This document shows positions 1-8,771 of a DNA stretch of 64,000 bases, in pieces. Position 1 is the stretch's first letter. Each line of letters opens with the position of its first letter. Source of the DNA: Sulfuricella sp. T08 (GTDB lineage: Bacteria > Pseudomonadota > Gammaproteobacteria > Burkholderiales > Sulfuricellaceae); assembly GCF_000971475.1 (NCBI RefSeq), contig NZ_DF967563.1:72823-136822 (forward strand). The letters run 5' to 3'. The notes below the pieces were generated by a model that ran no database searches, was not told the DNA's origin, and was given only the letters and a program-made list of their open reading frames with translations. The translations under genes and the position numbers were made by a program.

Positions 1-162
1 ACCTGGCTGGTGCTGGGGGTTGCGCCGGGGCAGGTGAACTCCCTGCATACACTGGCTAAACCGCAAGGTGGGACACAGGCATCCGAGGTGCCGTCTGGAG
101 GAGGAGAGCACGGCTTTTCAACATGGCTCAAACAGGCAATGCAGGGGCGCAAACTTGGGTAA
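1..162 (+). CDS. fliO: Flagellar protein FliO, C-terminal part only
   Basis: The window opens inside an ORF whose last 53 codons end in TAA at 160-162. It reads [18 protein letters not shown] near the window edge, which resembles the cytoplasmic C-terminal part of FliO. FliO is a small single-pass membrane protein that assists assembly of the FliPQR export gate. The tail is Gly/Ser-rich and polar. The following gene is fliP, the usual order (fliO-fliP-fliQ-fliR), and this supports the call. The start and the membrane segment lie outside the window. Confidence 0.8.
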   Translation, partial: TWLVLGVAPGQVNSLHTLAKPQGGTQASEVPSGGGEHGFSTWLKQAMQGRKLG

Positions 163-937
163 TGGAACAAGGCTGCTTCTGCTTGGAGCCAAATCATTGT
201 TTGCTGCAGTGCTGTTGGTGCTGGGCGTACTGGTGCCATTAACGGCCATGGCGGCTGATCCGGGTTTGCCAGCCTTCACCAGCGCGCCAGGACCAGGTGG
301 TGCCCAGACGTATACCCTCAGCATTCAGGCGCTGCTGATGATGACAGCGCTGACATTCCTGCCAGCGGTGTTGCTGATGATGACGGCGTTTACCCGTATC
401 ATCATCGTGCTATCGTTGCTGCGCCAGGCAATCGGCACGCTGCAGGCTCCTCCCAACCAGATTCTGATCGGCCTTTCCCTGTTTTTGACTTTCTTTGTTA
501 TGGCGCCGGTGTTCGATAAGATTTATGCAGAGGCTTATCAACCTTATTCGGAACAAAAAATCGATTTTAACCAGGCGCTGGAAAAGGGTACTGCCCCTTT
601 GAAAGCCTTTATGTTGCGGCAAACGCGCCAGGATGATCTGGCGCTGTTCGTCAAACTTTCCAACAGTGCCCCCTTGCCTGGCCCGGAAGCGGTGCCGATG
701 AAAATACTGGTTCCGGCCTATGTCATCAGCGAGCTAAAAACCGCATTCCAGATCGGTTTCGTGGTGTTTATTCCATTTCTGATCATTGATATGGTGGTGG
801 CCAGCGTGCTGATGTCGATGGGTATGATGATGCTGTCACCGGTCGTGATCTCATTGCCATTCAAACTGATGCTGTTCGTGCTGGTGGACGGCTGGAATCT
901 GCTCATCGGTTCCCTGGTACAGAGCTTCTACACATGA
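155..937 (+). CDS. fliP: Flagellar type III export gate protein FliP
   Basis: FliP forms the core of the inner-membrane export gate with FliQ and FliR. The protein has a cleavable signal sequence (about residues 1-33, ending near AMA-AD), then hydrophobic blocks typical of FliP, including [15 protein letters not shown], the [15 protein letters not shown] block and a C-terminal [10 protein letters not shown] segment. I chose the TTG at 155: an AGGGG at 143-147 sits seven bases upstream, and this gives about 260 residues, close to the family length of about 245-255. A GTG at 68 would add 29 unrelated residues inside fliO. The gene overlaps fliO by 8 bases and fliQ by 4, so translation is probably coupled. 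Confidence 0.93.
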   Translation: MGNGTRLLLLGAKSLFAAVLLVLGVLVPLTAMAADPGLPAFTSAPGPGGAQTYTLSIQALLMMTALTFLPAVLLMMTAFTRIIIVLSLLRQAIGTLQAPPNQILIGLSLFLTFFVMAPVFDKIYAEAYQPYSEQKIDFNQALEKGTAPLKAFMLRQTRQDDLALFVKLSNSAPLPGPEAVPMKILVPAYVISELKTAFQIGFVVFIPFLIIDMVVASVLMSMGMMMLSPVVISLPFKLMLFVLVDGWNLLIGSLVQSFYT

Positions 938-1203
938 CGCCGGAAAGCGTGATCACGATTGGTCAGCAGGCGGTGGAAATCACCCTGCTGGTGTCGGCAC
1001 CGCTACTTCTCTCCGCGCTGGCCGTCGGCTTGGTAGTGAGCATCTTTCAGGCCGCCACCCAGATCAATGAAATGACCCTGTCGTTCATCCCCAAGCTGCT
1101 GGTGATGTTTGTCATGCTGGTAGTGGCGGGGCCATGGATGTTGACTCTGTTGATGGATTATACCCGCCGCCTGTTTATCAGTATTCCAGGTTTGGTGGGT
1201 TAG
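934..1203 (+). CDS. fliQ: Flagellar export gate protein FliQ
   Basis: An 89-residue protein made of two long hydrophobic helices, the normal size and shape of FliQ. FliQ packs around FliP/FliR in the export gate of the flagellar type III secretion apparatus. It contains the family signature around [15 protein letters not shown] (about residues 41-55). The ATG overlaps the fliP stop codon (ATGA), as expected for a tightly coupled fliPQR operon. No alternative start is needed. Confidence 0.95.
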   Translation: MTPESVITIGQQAVEITLLVSAPLLLSALAVGLVVSIFQAATQINEMTLSFIPKLLVMFVMLVVAGPWMLTLLMDYTRRLFISIPGLVG

Positions 1204-1213
1204 CTCTACCGCG

Positions 1214-2011
1214 ATGATTAGCGTTACCTCAGCCCAGTTAAGCGCCTGGCTGGGTGCATTCATCTGGCCTTTTTCCCGTATTATTGCCTTGGTTAGTAGC
1301 GCGCCTATTCTAGGCAATCCCAGCGTACCTGTGCGATTGAAAGTTGGGCTGTCCGTTGTCCTTACTCTGGTTCTGGCGCCTGTTCTCGGTAGCATGCCAG
1401 CGGTGGAACCGGGTTCTGCGATCGGTCTCCTGATTTTGGCGCAACAAATCGTGATTGGCGTGGCGATTGGAACCACCATGCGCATCATCTTCACCGCAGT
1501 GGAAATGGCCGGAAATATTGCCGGTATGCAGATGGGTCTAGGTTTCGCCACTTTTTTCGATCCGCAAAATGCTGCCCAATCTCCCGTGGTGGCACAGCTT
1601 CTCGGGTTGCTCGCAACATTGTTCTTTCTGGCGTTGAATGGTCATTTGTATATGATCGAGCTATTGGCGCAAAGCTTCAATGCGTTACCGGTATCACCAC
1701 AACCTTTTTCCGCGGCCGGTTGGCGCGCTCTGGCGGGCTGGGGCGGCGAGATATTTCTTGCCGGGTTGCTGCTTTCCATGCCGATCATGGCAGCCTTGTT
1801 GATCACCAACCTTGCGCTGGGCATCATGACTCGTGCCGCGCCTCAGCTCAATGTGTTCTCGGTCGGGTTTCCGATCACGCTGGCAGCTGGATTTGTCGTG
1901 CTTGCCATTGCTTTGCCATATTTCGCACCATTGCTTGACCGCATGCTGCATGACGCGCTGCAGATGGCGATGCAAGTCTTGCGTCTGGCTAATCCCGCAA
2001 CACCTGGATGA
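1214..2011 (+). CDS. fliR: Flagellar export gate protein FliR
   Basis: A 265-residue polytopic membrane protein with several predicted helices along its length. It carries FliR-type features: an N-terminal PFSRIIALVSSAPILG stretch, a central GFATFFDPQNAAQSP loop and a LGIMTRAAPQLNVFSVGFP motif, the most conserved part of FliR/SpaR/YscT. It is the third component of the export gate. The gene begins 10 bases after fliQ and overlaps the next gene by 4 bases (ATGA). The flagellar block stops here; flhB resumes about 22 kb downstream. Confidence 0.95.
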   Translation: MISVTSAQLSAWLGAFIWPFSRIIALVSSAPILGNPSVPVRLKVGLSVVLTLVLAPVLGSMPAVEPGSAIGLLILAQQIVIGVAIGTTMRIIFTAVEMAGNIAGMQMGLGFATFFDPQNAAQSPVVAQLLGLLATLFFLALNGHLYMIELLAQSFNALPVSPQPFSAAGWRALAGWGGEIFLAGLLLSMPIMAALLITNLALGIMTRAAPQLNVFSVGFPITLAAGFVVLAIALPYFAPLLDRMLHDALQMAMQVLRLANPATPG

Positions 2012-2532
2012 ATCCTGATCAACTTTTTGTTTCTGCGCCTTCCGAATGGGTGGTACGGTGCGCACCACTTATTCGTAGTGGAGGTCGGGTATTGGATGTT
2101 GCTTGCGGAACTGGCAGGCACACTCGCTTTCTGATTCAGGCAGGATTCAAGGTCGAAGCGGTGGATCGTGATGTCTCTGCATTGGCCTTTTTGCCGGGTG
2201 TTGTGGCGCGCCAGGCTGACCTTGAAGGCGAACCATGGCCATATTCTGCAGGGGAGTTAGATGGCATTGTAGTAACCAACTATTTGTATCGCCCCTTGTT
2301 TTTGCATCTGTTCGAAGCGCTTGCGGTGGGAGGGGTTCTGATTTATGAAACTTTTTCCGAAGGCAATCAACGGTTAGGCAGGCCGCGTAACACGGACTAT
2401 CTCCTCAAGTCAGGCGAATTGCTTGAACAAGTCAAAGCTCGGCTGGAAGTCAACGATTATGAGGAGTTGTGCGTTTTAGGAAATAACCGTGCCGTGGTGC
2501 AGCGGATTTGTGCGGTAAAGGCCGCCAGATAA
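2008..2532 (+). CDS. Class I SAM-dependent methyltransferase
   Basis: A 174-residue protein with a Rossmann-type SAM-binding fold. Motif I is VLDVACGTG at residues 28-36, and the acidic end of strand 2 is AVDRD at about 54-58. The motif IV region reads VVTNYLYRPL, not a DNA methylase NPPY, so a small molecule or protein substrate is more likely. The substrate cannot be read from the sequence. It resembles short TehB/UbiE-like methyltransferases. The start codon overlaps the fliR stop by 4 bases, so it probably rides on the flagellar transcript. Whether it acts in motility is unknown. Confidence 0.8.
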   Translation: MNPDQLFVSAPSEWVVRCAPLIRSGGRVLDVACGTGRHTRFLIQAGFKVEAVDRDVSALAFLPGVVARQADLEGEPWPYSAGELDGIVVTNYLYRPLFLHLFEALAVGGVLIYETFSEGNQRLGRPRNTDYLLKSGELLEQVKARLEVNDYEELCVLGNNRAVVQRICAVKAAR

Positions 2533-2624
2533 TTTTTCATTTACACCTTTATTTATTCTTGAAATACCCGATATAACAATTACAGATGTCAGGAATCAAA
2601 TAGGCGGGAAAACGGAGGTGGGTC

Positions 2625-2852
2625 ATGTTAGTGATTATGGATATGTGCTCTGTCAAAGCAGAGAGCGACTATACTTCAGAGGTGATGTGTGCCGGCTGGA
2701 ACCCTGAAATTGCGTTGTTGCAAGGCAGGGCGGCGGAACTTGCCGCACAACTGATCCATTATCAGTCTCAGCATGCGGGCGGTATGCCGGCGGATGTGAC
2801 GGCTATGGATGTAAAGACCTTTCTGGAACGGATGTACTCTTCCCAGAGATAG
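2625..2852 (+). CDS. Small conserved-looking protein upstream of nrdJ (unknown function)
   Basis: A 75-residue protein with no signal peptide or membrane segment. The first half contains two cysteines (C8, C22). The second half is an amphipathic helix around LLQGRAAELAAQLIHYQSQH, followed by a short domain ending DVKTFLERMYSSQR. A strong Shine-Dalgarno (GGAGGT) lies just before the ATG, so it is very likely translated. I do not recognise the family. It stands alone between the fliR/methyltransferase operon and nrdJ and is closed by a strong terminator. A role linked to NrdJ is only a positional guess. Confidence 0.6.
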   Translation: MLVIMDMCSVKAESDYTSEVMCAGWNPEIALLQGRAAELAAQLIHYQSQHAGGMPADVTAMDVKTFLERMYSSQR

Positions 2853-2879
2853 TTTGCGGCCGTTGAGTCCTTTAAAATT

Positions 2880-2919
2880 GGCGAGAACCGCGGGTGCGGT
2901 TCTCGCCTTTATCATTTTT
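2880..2919 (+). terminator. Rho-independent terminator between the 75-residue gene and nrdJ
   Basis: A perfect 12-bp stem (GGCGAGAACCGC at 2880-2891, complement at 2896-2907) closes on a GGGT loop and is followed by TTTATCATTTTT. It lies 27 bases after the small gene and ends just before the nrdJ start, overlapping the nrdJ leader. It could therefore also work as an attenuator for nrdJ. Confidence 0.85.
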
Positions 2920-2930
2920 GGGAGTCCTCG

Positions 2931-4751
2931 ATGAGTGATGGGCCCTTCATTTCCGATATCTCTTTCCGCATCTGGGATATTCGCTATCGTTACCGCGAGT
3001 CGGGCAAGATCATCGACCTGACAGTTGAAGATACCTGGCGTCGTGTTGCCCGCGCGCTTGCCGGGGTTGAGCAGCAGGATAAGGAAATCTGGGAGCGGCG
3101 GTTCTACCGGGTTCTGGAGGGATTCAGCTTTCTGCCAGGTGGGCGGATTCTCGCCGGAGCAGGCACCTCTCACCGGGTCACGCTGTTCAACTGTTTCGTC
3201 ATGGGCGAAGTCGAGGATGCGCTCGACGGCATTTTCGAGGCGCTCAAGGAAGGCGCGCTGACCATGCAGCAGGGAGGTGGGGTCGGCTATGATTTTTCTA
3301 CCCTGCGGCCGAGCGGCGAGCCAGCCCGTAGTGTCGGAGTAACCGCTTCCGGGCCGGTCTCGTTCATGCGCATCTGGGATAGCATGTGCGCCACCATTCT
3401 TTCCACCGGTGCGCGTCGTGGTGCGATGATGGCAACGCTGCGCTGCGACCACCCGGATATCGAGATTTTCATTGCGGCCAAGCGCGATCCCGGTGCGCTT
3501 CGGCACTTCAATTTGTCGGTGCTGGTAACAGACGATTTCATGCGCGCAGTTCGGAAGAATGCCGACTGGCCGCTGGTGTTTCCGCTCTCCGCGAGTGAAT
3601 CAACCGGGGAGGTGGTGGAACGGGCGTGGTCAGGCAGCAACACGCCGCGCCGTTGCAAAGTGTTGCGTCGTGTCGGAGCACGGGTGCTGTGGGACAAGAT
3701 CATGCAGGCAACCTATGATTACGCCGAGCCCGGTGTGATATTTATTGATCGTGTCAACCGCATGAACAACCTGTGGTACTGCGAACAGATCAGCGCCACC
3801 AACCCCTGCGGCGAAATCCCCCTGCCGCACTATGGTGCCTGCAATCTGGGCGCGATCAACCTGACGCAATTCGTTCGGCGTCCATTTATGGCTGATGGTG
3901 ATCTGGATCTGGAAGGAATCGCTGCTACTGTGGCAACGGCCGTGCGTCTGCTTGACAATGTGTACGACGTTTCCCATTTCCCGCTGCAAAAGCAGGCGAA
4001 CACCGCGCGCGCATCGCGGCGGGTCGGGATCGGCCTTACCGGTTTGGCCGATGCCCTGGTGATGCTTGGGATACGCTATGGCAGTCCGGAATCTTTTATG
4101 CTGGGCGAGACGGTGATGCAGGCGATCTGCCACAGTGCGTACCGGACATCGATAGAACTGGCGCGCGAAAAAGGGGCGTTTCCGGCATTTCAGGCCGATC
4201 AATACCTGGCAGGCGAATTTATTCGCTCCCTGCCCGAGGATATCGTGCAGGGAATCAGGCGTCACGGCCTGCGTAACAGCCATCTGACCGCTATCGCACC
4301 GACAGGAACCATCAGCTTGTTGGCGAACAATGTTTCCAGCGGACTCGAACCGATTTTTGATTGGGAATACACGCGGCGCCTCCGCGAGGCCGATGGCGGC
4401 TTTAGCGAGGTGCGAGTGGACGACTATGCCTGCCGACTGTTTCACTTGCAACATGGAGAGGATGCTTCGCTACCTGCAGCCTTCGTTCGTGCCGGTGAAA
4501 TTGCGCCGGAGGCGCATATCCTTATGCAGGCGGCGCTTCAGGCTCATGTCGACAACGCCATTTCGAAAACCATCAATGTGCCGGCTGAATTCGACTTCGA
4601 TTCATTTCGCTCGATTTATGAAAAAGCCTATGACATGGGCCTGAAGGGCTGTACCGTTTTTCGTCCCAACCCGGTCACCGGGCAGGTTCTGCTTGCCAAT
4701 GGCGGTGCTGTCGAGAAGCAGTGCTGCTCGATTGAGCGCGAAGCGGATTGA
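2931..4751 (+). CDS. nrdJ: Adenosylcobalamin-dependent ribonucleoside-diphosphate reductase
   Basis: Class II ribonucleotide reductase of 606 residues, which makes deoxynucleotides using adenosylcobalamin to create the thiyl radical, independent of oxygen. The 10-stranded barrel core is intact. Equivalents of the catalytic residues are visible: C88 in LFNCFV, N291/C293/E295 in the NPCGEIPL motif, and C304 in YGACNLGAIN. The PTGTISLLANNVSSGLEP block and a GCTVFRPN tail are also typical. The C-terminus has an adjacent cysteine pair at 598-599, which could act as the re-reducing thiols. No cobalamin riboswitch fits in the short leader. Confidence 0.93.
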   Translation: MSDGPFISDISFRIWDIRYRYRESGKIIDLTVEDTWRRVARALAGVEQQDKEIWERRFYRVLEGFSFLPGGRILAGAGTSHRVTLFNCFVMGEVEDALDGIFEALKEGALTMQQGGGVGYDFSTLRPSGEPARSVGVTASGPVSFMRIWDSMCATILSTGARRGAMMATLRCDHPDIEIFIAAKRDPGALRHFNLSVLVTDDFMRAVRKNADWPLVFPLSASESTGEVVERAWSGSNTPRRCKVLRRVGARVLWDKIMQATYDYAEPGVIFIDRVNRMNNLWYCEQISATNPCGEIPLPHYGACNLGAINLTQFVRRPFMADGDLDLEGIAATVATAVRLLDNVYDVSHFPLQKQANTARASRRVGIGLTGLADALVMLGIRYGSPESFMLGETVMQAICHSAYRTSIELAREKGAFPAFQADQYLAGEFIRSLPEDIVQGIRRHGLRNSHLTAIAPTGTISLLANNVSSGLEPIFDWEYTRRLREADGGFSEVRVDDYACRLFHLQHGEDASLPAAFVRAGEIAPEAHILMQAALQAHVDNAISKTINVPAEFDFDSFRSIYEKAYDMGLKGCTVFRPNPVTGQVLLANGGAVEKQCCSIEREAD

Positions 4752-4806
4752 GCATTTCGCGTAACCTGATATTCGGGTAAACTACAGACTTTTGTGGAAA
4801 AATTTC

Positions 4807-5685
4807 ATGCTTAAAGGCAGTCTGGTCGCGATCGTTACGCCGATGTACGATGATGGCAGTCTGGATCTGGATCGTTTGCGTGCGCTGGTGGATTTCCACT
4901 TGGCAGAAGGGACCGACGGCATCGTCGTCGTTGGCACCACGGGCGAATCCCCGACGGTGAATTTCGATGAGCATTGCCTGCTGATCCGCACCGTGGTGGA
5001 TCAGGTGGCTGGGCGCATTCCGGTGATTGCCGGAACCGGCGCCAATTCAACCAGCGAAGCGATCGAGCTGACGACATGTGCCAAGGTGGCCGGTGCGGAC
5101 TACTGTTTGTTGGTTACGCCGTACTATAACAAGCCCACTCAGGAAGGATTGTACCGTCACTTCAAGGCGATTGCTGAGGCGGTGGACATTCCGCAGATCC
5201 TTTATAACGTGCCAGGCCGCACCGCGTGCGACTTGCTGAACGACACGGTGTTGCGGTTGGCGCAGATTCCCAATATTGTTGGCATCAAGGATGCAACCGG
5301 CAATATCGAGCGCGGCAGCGACCTGTTGATGCGCGCACCGCAGGATTTCGCCATATACAGCGGTGACGATGGCAGTGGCTTGGCATTGATGCTGCTCGGC
5401 GGCCATGGCGTAATCTCAGTGACCAGCAACGTGGCGCCCCGTTTGATGCATGAAATGTGCGAGGCGGCATTCAGGGGTGATCTGGCTACGGCGCGCGCCA
5501 TCAATAACAAATTGTTAGGCTTGCATCAGAAGCTGTTTGTTGAAGCCAATCCGATTCCGGTTAAATGGGTGGTGGCGCAGATGGGATTGATTGGCGAGGG
5601 CATTCGCCTGCCGTTGACCCCACTCTCTGCTGTTCATCACGAAGTTTTGAAGCAGACCATGCGCCAAGCCGGCGTGCTGCAATAA
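4807..5685 (+). CDS. dapA: 4-hydroxy-tetrahydrodipicolinate synthase
   Basis: DapA condenses pyruvate with aspartate semialdehyde, the first committed step toward lysine and meso-diaminopimelate. With the ATG at 4807 the protein has 292 residues, and the active-site residues fall at the same numbers as in the E. coli enzyme: T44 ([10 protein letters not shown]), Y107 (TPYYNKP), Y133 (YNVPGR) and Schiff-base K161 (GIKDATG). A GTG at 4792 is in frame but adds five residues lacking in the family. The next gene is bamC, the same dapA-bamC order as in E. coli. Confidence 0.96.
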   Translation: MLKGSLVAIVTPMYDDGSLDLDRLRALVDFHLAEGTDGIVVVGTTGESPTVNFDEHCLLIRTVVDQVAGRIPVIAGTGANSTSEAIELTTCAKVAGADYCLLVTPYYNKPTQEGLYRHFKAIAEAVDIPQILYNVPGRTACDLLNDTVLRLAQIPNIVGIKDATGNIERGSDLLMRAPQDFAIYSGDDGSGLALMLLGGHGVISVTSNVAPRLMHEMCEAAFRGDLATARAINNKLLGLHQKLFVEANPIPVKWVVAQMGLIGEGIRLPLTPLSAVHHEVLKQTMRQAGVLQ

Positions 5686-5701
5686 ATTATTTAAGGTGTC
5701 T

Positions 5702-6847
5702 ATGAATAACAGATTCTTGTCTTCATTTGTGGTGATAGCAGTGGTCGCGCTAATGGCGGGTTGCAGCTCGACGTCCTTGCTGGAAAGTAAAAAAATTGAT
5801 TACAAGTCGGCAGGCAAGCTTCCACCGCTGGAAATTCCTCCCGACCTGACTTCACCGACAGCGGATAACCGTTTTGCCGTGCCCGATGTCAGCCCGCAAG
5901 GCAGTGCCACCTTCTCGGTATACAACCAGGAAAGGGCGGGCCATCCACAGACTGCGACGACGACATCCAACCTGCTTCCATCTCAGGACAAGGTCAGGGT
6001 AGAACGTGCAGGCTCGCAGCGCTGGCTGGTGGTGAATGCTACACCTGAGCAGATATGGCCAGTGGTCAAGGAGTTCTGGCAGGAAAATGGTTTCCTCATA
6101 AAACTGGAAGTGCCTGAATCCGGTGTGATGGAAACTGACTGGGCTGAAAACCGCGCCAAGATTCCTCAGGATGCGATTCGCAGCGTTTTGAGTAAAGTCG
6201 TGGATGGACTTTATTCCACCGCCGAACGCGATAAATTTCGCACCCGACTGGAACGCGGAGCAGAGCAAGGTTCTACTGAAATCTATATCAGCCATCGTGG
6301 CATGTATGAAGTGATCGAAGGTGGCGATGGCGGTAACCGGACCGTGTGGCAGCCGCGCTCAGCCGACCCGGAGCTCGAGGCCGACATGTTGCGCCGCTTG
6401 ATGGTGCGCTTCGGAGTCGATGAGGTGCGTTCCCAGTCCATGATGGTGGCGGAGGGCAAGCGCGAGCGAGCCAAGGTAACGCGCAATCAGGAAGGTGCCG
6501 GTAGCCTAACGCTATACGATACGTTTGATCGCGCCTGGCGTCGCGTCGGATTGGCTCTTGACCGTGTCGGCTTTACCGTAGTTGACCGCGACCGCTCCAA
6601 GGGGCTGTATTTCGTTCGCTATGTCGACCCCGATATCGATGGCAAGAAGGAAGAAAAAGGTTTCATGTCCAAGCTGGCCTTCTGGAAGGGCGATGGCAAA
6701 AACCAGGATAAGCTGGAGCAGTACCGTATTCAGGTTATCGCCACGAGCGAGGGTAGTGCGGTCAATATTTTGAATAAGGACGGTACGCTCGAAAACTCCG
6801 AGACTGCGGCCAGAATTCTAAACTTGTTGTTAGAACAGTTGAAATAA
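5702..6847 (+). CDS. bamC: Outer membrane assembly lipoprotein BamC
   Basis: BamC is an accessory lipoprotein of the beta-barrel assembly machine. The 381-residue protein has a lipoprotein signal peptide with lipobox LMAG-C21, a proline-rich unstructured segment (PPLEIPPDL, the BamD-binding type), then two helix-grip domains. The first (about residues 95-215) contains RWLVVNATPEQIWPVVKEFW; the second (about 255-380) contains DRAWRRVGLALDRVGFTV. ATG at 5702 is preferred over the GTG six bases upstream because AAGG is correctly spaced. It follows dapA by 16 bases, which matches the classical dapA-dapX (bamC) operon. Confidence 0.93.
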   Translation: MNNRFLSSFVVIAVVALMAGCSSTSLLESKKIDYKSAGKLPPLEIPPDLTSPTADNRFAVPDVSPQGSATFSVYNQERAGHPQTATTTSNLLPSQDKVRVERAGSQRWLVVNATPEQIWPVVKEFWQENGFLIKLEVPESGVMETDWAENRAKIPQDAIRSVLSKVVDGLYSTAERDKFRTRLERGAEQGSTEIYISHRGMYEVIEGGDGGNRTVWQPRSADPELEADMLRRLMVRFGVDEVRSQSMMVAEGKRERAKVTRNQEGAGSLTLYDTFDRAWRRVGLALDRVGFTVVDRDRSKGLYFVRYVDPDIDGKKEEKGFMSKLAFWKGDGKNQDKLEQYRIQVIATSEGSAVNILNKDGTLENSETAARILNLLLEQLK

Positions 6848-6864
6848 TACGGCAGGGCGCGTCA

Positions 6865-7629
6865 ATGCGTTTCGCTTCTCTGGGTAGTGGCAGCCGGGGC
6901 AATGCACTGGTGGTCGAGGTCAAGCAAACCCGCTTGCTTCTCGACTGCGGTTTCGGCATCCGTGAAACGGTTGCCCGGCTGTCGCGCCTCGACTTACAGC
7001 CGGAAGACCTGACCGGTCTCCTCATCACTCACGAACATACCGATCATATCGGCGGTGCAGTCAGATTCGCGCGCCGGTATGAGTTGCCGGTATGGCTGAC
7101 TCACGGCACTTTCACAAACCATACCCTTGCGCAAACATTACCCGATATTCGTCTGATTGATGGCCATAGCGCGTTTCAGGTAGAAGAAATCGAGGTGCAG
7201 CCTTTCCCCGTTCCCCATGACGCTCGCGAGCCGGTGCAGTATGCCTTTAGCAGCGGTAGCAAAAGATTGGGCGTGCTGACCGATACTGGCGGATCCACGC
7301 CACATATCGAAGCCATTTTGAGTGGCTGTGATGCGCTGGTGCTGGAATGCAATCATGATACTGATATGCTGCGCGAAGGGTTATATCCGCCCATGCTTAA
7401 GCAGCGGGTTGCGGGCCGTTTCGGCCATCTGGATAACGGCATGGCGGCCAGGTTGCTGGCGAGCCTGGACAGCAGCAAGTTGCAGCACCTGATTGCGGCG
7501 CATCTTAGCGAAAAGAACAATACACCGGAGCTTGCCCGCGCCGCGCTGAGCGGTGTATTAAATTGTGAGCCGGAATGGATCGGGGTGGCCGATCAACTGG
7601 ATGGGTTTGGTTGGCGCCAGATTCTTTAG
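6865..7629 (+). CDS. MBL-fold metallo-hydrolase (YycJ/WalJ-like)
   Basis: A 254-residue metallo-beta-lactamase-fold protein. The dinuclear metal motif THEHTDHIGG has its HxHxDH at residues 56-61. Further ligands are probable in FPVPHDAREP (about residue 115), a VLTDTGG loop and the C-terminal HLSEKNNTPELA. The N-terminus MRFASLGSGSRGNALVVE is typical of the YycJ/WalJ group of small exonuclease-like hydrolases. The natural substrate is not established by sequence. It follows bamC by 17 bases and ends at a strong bidirectional terminator. Confidence 0.85.
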   Translation: MRFASLGSGSRGNALVVEVKQTRLLLDCGFGIRETVARLSRLDLQPEDLTGLLITHEHTDHIGGAVRFARRYELPVWLTHGTFTNHTLAQTLPDIRLIDGHSAFQVEEIEVQPFPVPHDAREPVQYAFSSGSKRLGVLTDTGGSTPHIEAILSGCDALVLECNHDTDMLREGLYPPMLKQRVAGRFGHLDNGMAARLLASLDSSKLQHLIAAHLSEKNNTPELARAALSGVLNCEPEWIGVADQLDGFGWRQIL

Positions 7630-7644
7630 CGGCAGAAGCACAAG

Positions 7645-7674
7645 AAAAAAGCCGGCCCGTAGGCCGGCTTTTTT
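7645..7674. terminator. Bidirectional rho-independent terminator
   Basis: GCCGGCC (7651-7657) pairs with GGCCGGC (7662-7668) around a CGTA loop. The hairpin is flanked by a run of A on the left and T on the right, so it can terminate both the MBL-hydrolase gene and the convergent lipoprotein gene. Confidence 0.9.
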
Positions 7675-7690
7675 CGCCGAAGCGTGAAGC

Positions 7691-7921
7691 TTACTTGGCT
7701 GGAGCAGCAGGAGCAGCAGCGTCAGCAGCAGGAGCGGCGGCCGGGGCAGCAGCGTCAGCAGCAGGAGCGGCAGGAGCAGGAGCTTCAACAGCAGGAGCGG
7801 CAGGAGCAGGAGCAGGAGCTTCAACAGCAGGAGCGGCAGGAGCAACAGGAGCCTCTTCTTTTTTGCCGCAAGCGGTCAAGGTCAGGGCCAACAGCGCAGC
7901 GAGCAGGATGGAGTGTTTCAT
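7691..7921 (-). CDS. Small Ala/Pro-repeat lipoprotein
   Basis: A 76-residue protein with a lipoprotein signal peptide (MKHSILLAALLALTLTAC, cysteine at 18) followed by GKKEE and then an almost pure Ala/Pro/Glu/Asp repeat region. Units such as PAAPAVEAPAPA and AAPAADAAAPAA recur. The DNA is a matching tandem array of triplet-length units. Such short lipid-anchored Ala-Pro rods are common in betaproteobacteria, and their function is unknown. It has its own promoter region to the right, and a shared terminator lies downstream. There is no enzymatic domain. Confidence 0.75.
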   Translation of the reverse strand: MKHSILLAALLALTLTACGKKEEAPVAPAAPAVEAPAPAPAAPAVEAPAPAAPAADAAAPAAAPAADAAAPAAPAK

Positions 7922-8172
7922 TTATTATTTCCTTAATAAAAACTTGATTTTAAAATTTGGCTAAATACTACTTATACAATTTAAATACCATTGATGCAAA
8001 TCGGCTTCCACATCAACGATGTCCAACCGATTTCACGATTTTAGCAGGTTTGTTAAATAATTCTAGTATCTTGTTATGTATTCTTGCTAATAATTAATTT
8101 TGCGGGTTATTTGCATCCGATTCGTTGCTCTTGCAAGTCTTGTGTATGGCATCATCTGTGGCTTGAATAAGC
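7922..8172. other. AT-rich intergenic region
   Basis: About 250 AT-rich bases between the Ala/Pro lipoprotein and the DUF7931 gene, both on the minus strand. It probably holds the lipoprotein promoter. No coding potential, tRNA or strong hairpin was seen. Confidence 0.4.
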
Positions 8173-8676
8173 TTATAGTCCTAGCGTTGTTGCGGTAATT
8201 GACGGTGCCGAAGCTGCCCGGATTTCTTCGAAACGCTTGATCAGCACATGGCTGCCTTCAATATCGTTGAGTGCGAGCAATGCACGCGGGTTGTCATAAT
8301 GGAAGCGATGCAAGAAGCAGGCTTCGTCGGCGATGGCAAAGGGGTCGTAGATGCCTTTTGCTTGTGGAGTGGTTTTCTGGATCGTGATGGCGTGGCTGAA
8401 TTGCTTGAGCAGGCTGAGTATGCGCGGGCAGAAGCGGGTCAGATAGTCGATGTCATGCAGTACAATTTCCAGACGATTGCTGCGACTTGATAGCAGAAAG
8501 GTGCGCAGTAATTCGTAGCGGCGTAATGTGGTGTAACCGCCATCTTCTAGGTTGTAATCGAAAATGCGCAAGCGGTGACGAGCGATCTCAATCAGGACAT
8601 CGAGCGCTTCCGTATAGTCTACCGTGCTGTTTAATTGCCTATGCAGCAAGACGGGTTTTTCCGGGTTTTCTGTCAT
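8173..8676 (-). CDS. DUF7931 domain protein
   Basis: A 167-residue soluble protein of the betaproteobacterial DUF7931 type. The pattern suggests a phospholipase D-like fold without the HKD catalytic motif: an RIFDYNLEDGGY segment after a helix, an LRTFLLSSRSNRLEIVLHD block, and later a DPFAIADEACFLHRFHYDNPRALL stretch. It is transcribed away from the bcp gene, and the two starts face each other across about 95 bases. There is no signal peptide. Its function is unknown, and the family name is given from memory of the conserved blocks. Confidence 0.65.
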   Translation of the reverse strand: MTENPEKPVLLHRQLNSTVDYTEALDVLIEIARHRLRIFDYNLEDGGYTTLRRYELLRTFLLSSRSNRLEIVLHDIDYLTRFCPRILSLLKQFSHAITIQKTTPQAKGIYDPFAIADEACFLHRFHYDNPRALLALNDIEGSHVLIKRFEEIRAASAPSITATTLGL

Positions 8677-8771
8677 GGTATCCTCCCCAGTAATCTGGGT
8701 TTAATTATGGCATGTCTCTTCCAACCCGGGAGAAATCGTTTAAAATGTGGATCTGCCGTGAAGGAGTTTTT

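Noticed and set aside
1003-1551. Minus-strand open frame of 182 codons opposite fliQ/fliR
   Set aside because: Shadow of the high-GC coding strand; composition is Arg/Thr-rich, and there is no homology sense or ribosome site.
2853-2930. Cobalamin riboswitch before nrdJ
   Set aside because: The leader is under 80 bases and almost wholly used by the terminator hairpin; no B12-box was seen.
7691-7921. CRISPR-like array in the repeat-rich stretch
   Set aside because: Repeats are contiguous, triplet-based and code for a lipoprotein tail, with no spacers of constant length. No CRISPR array was found anywhere in the window.
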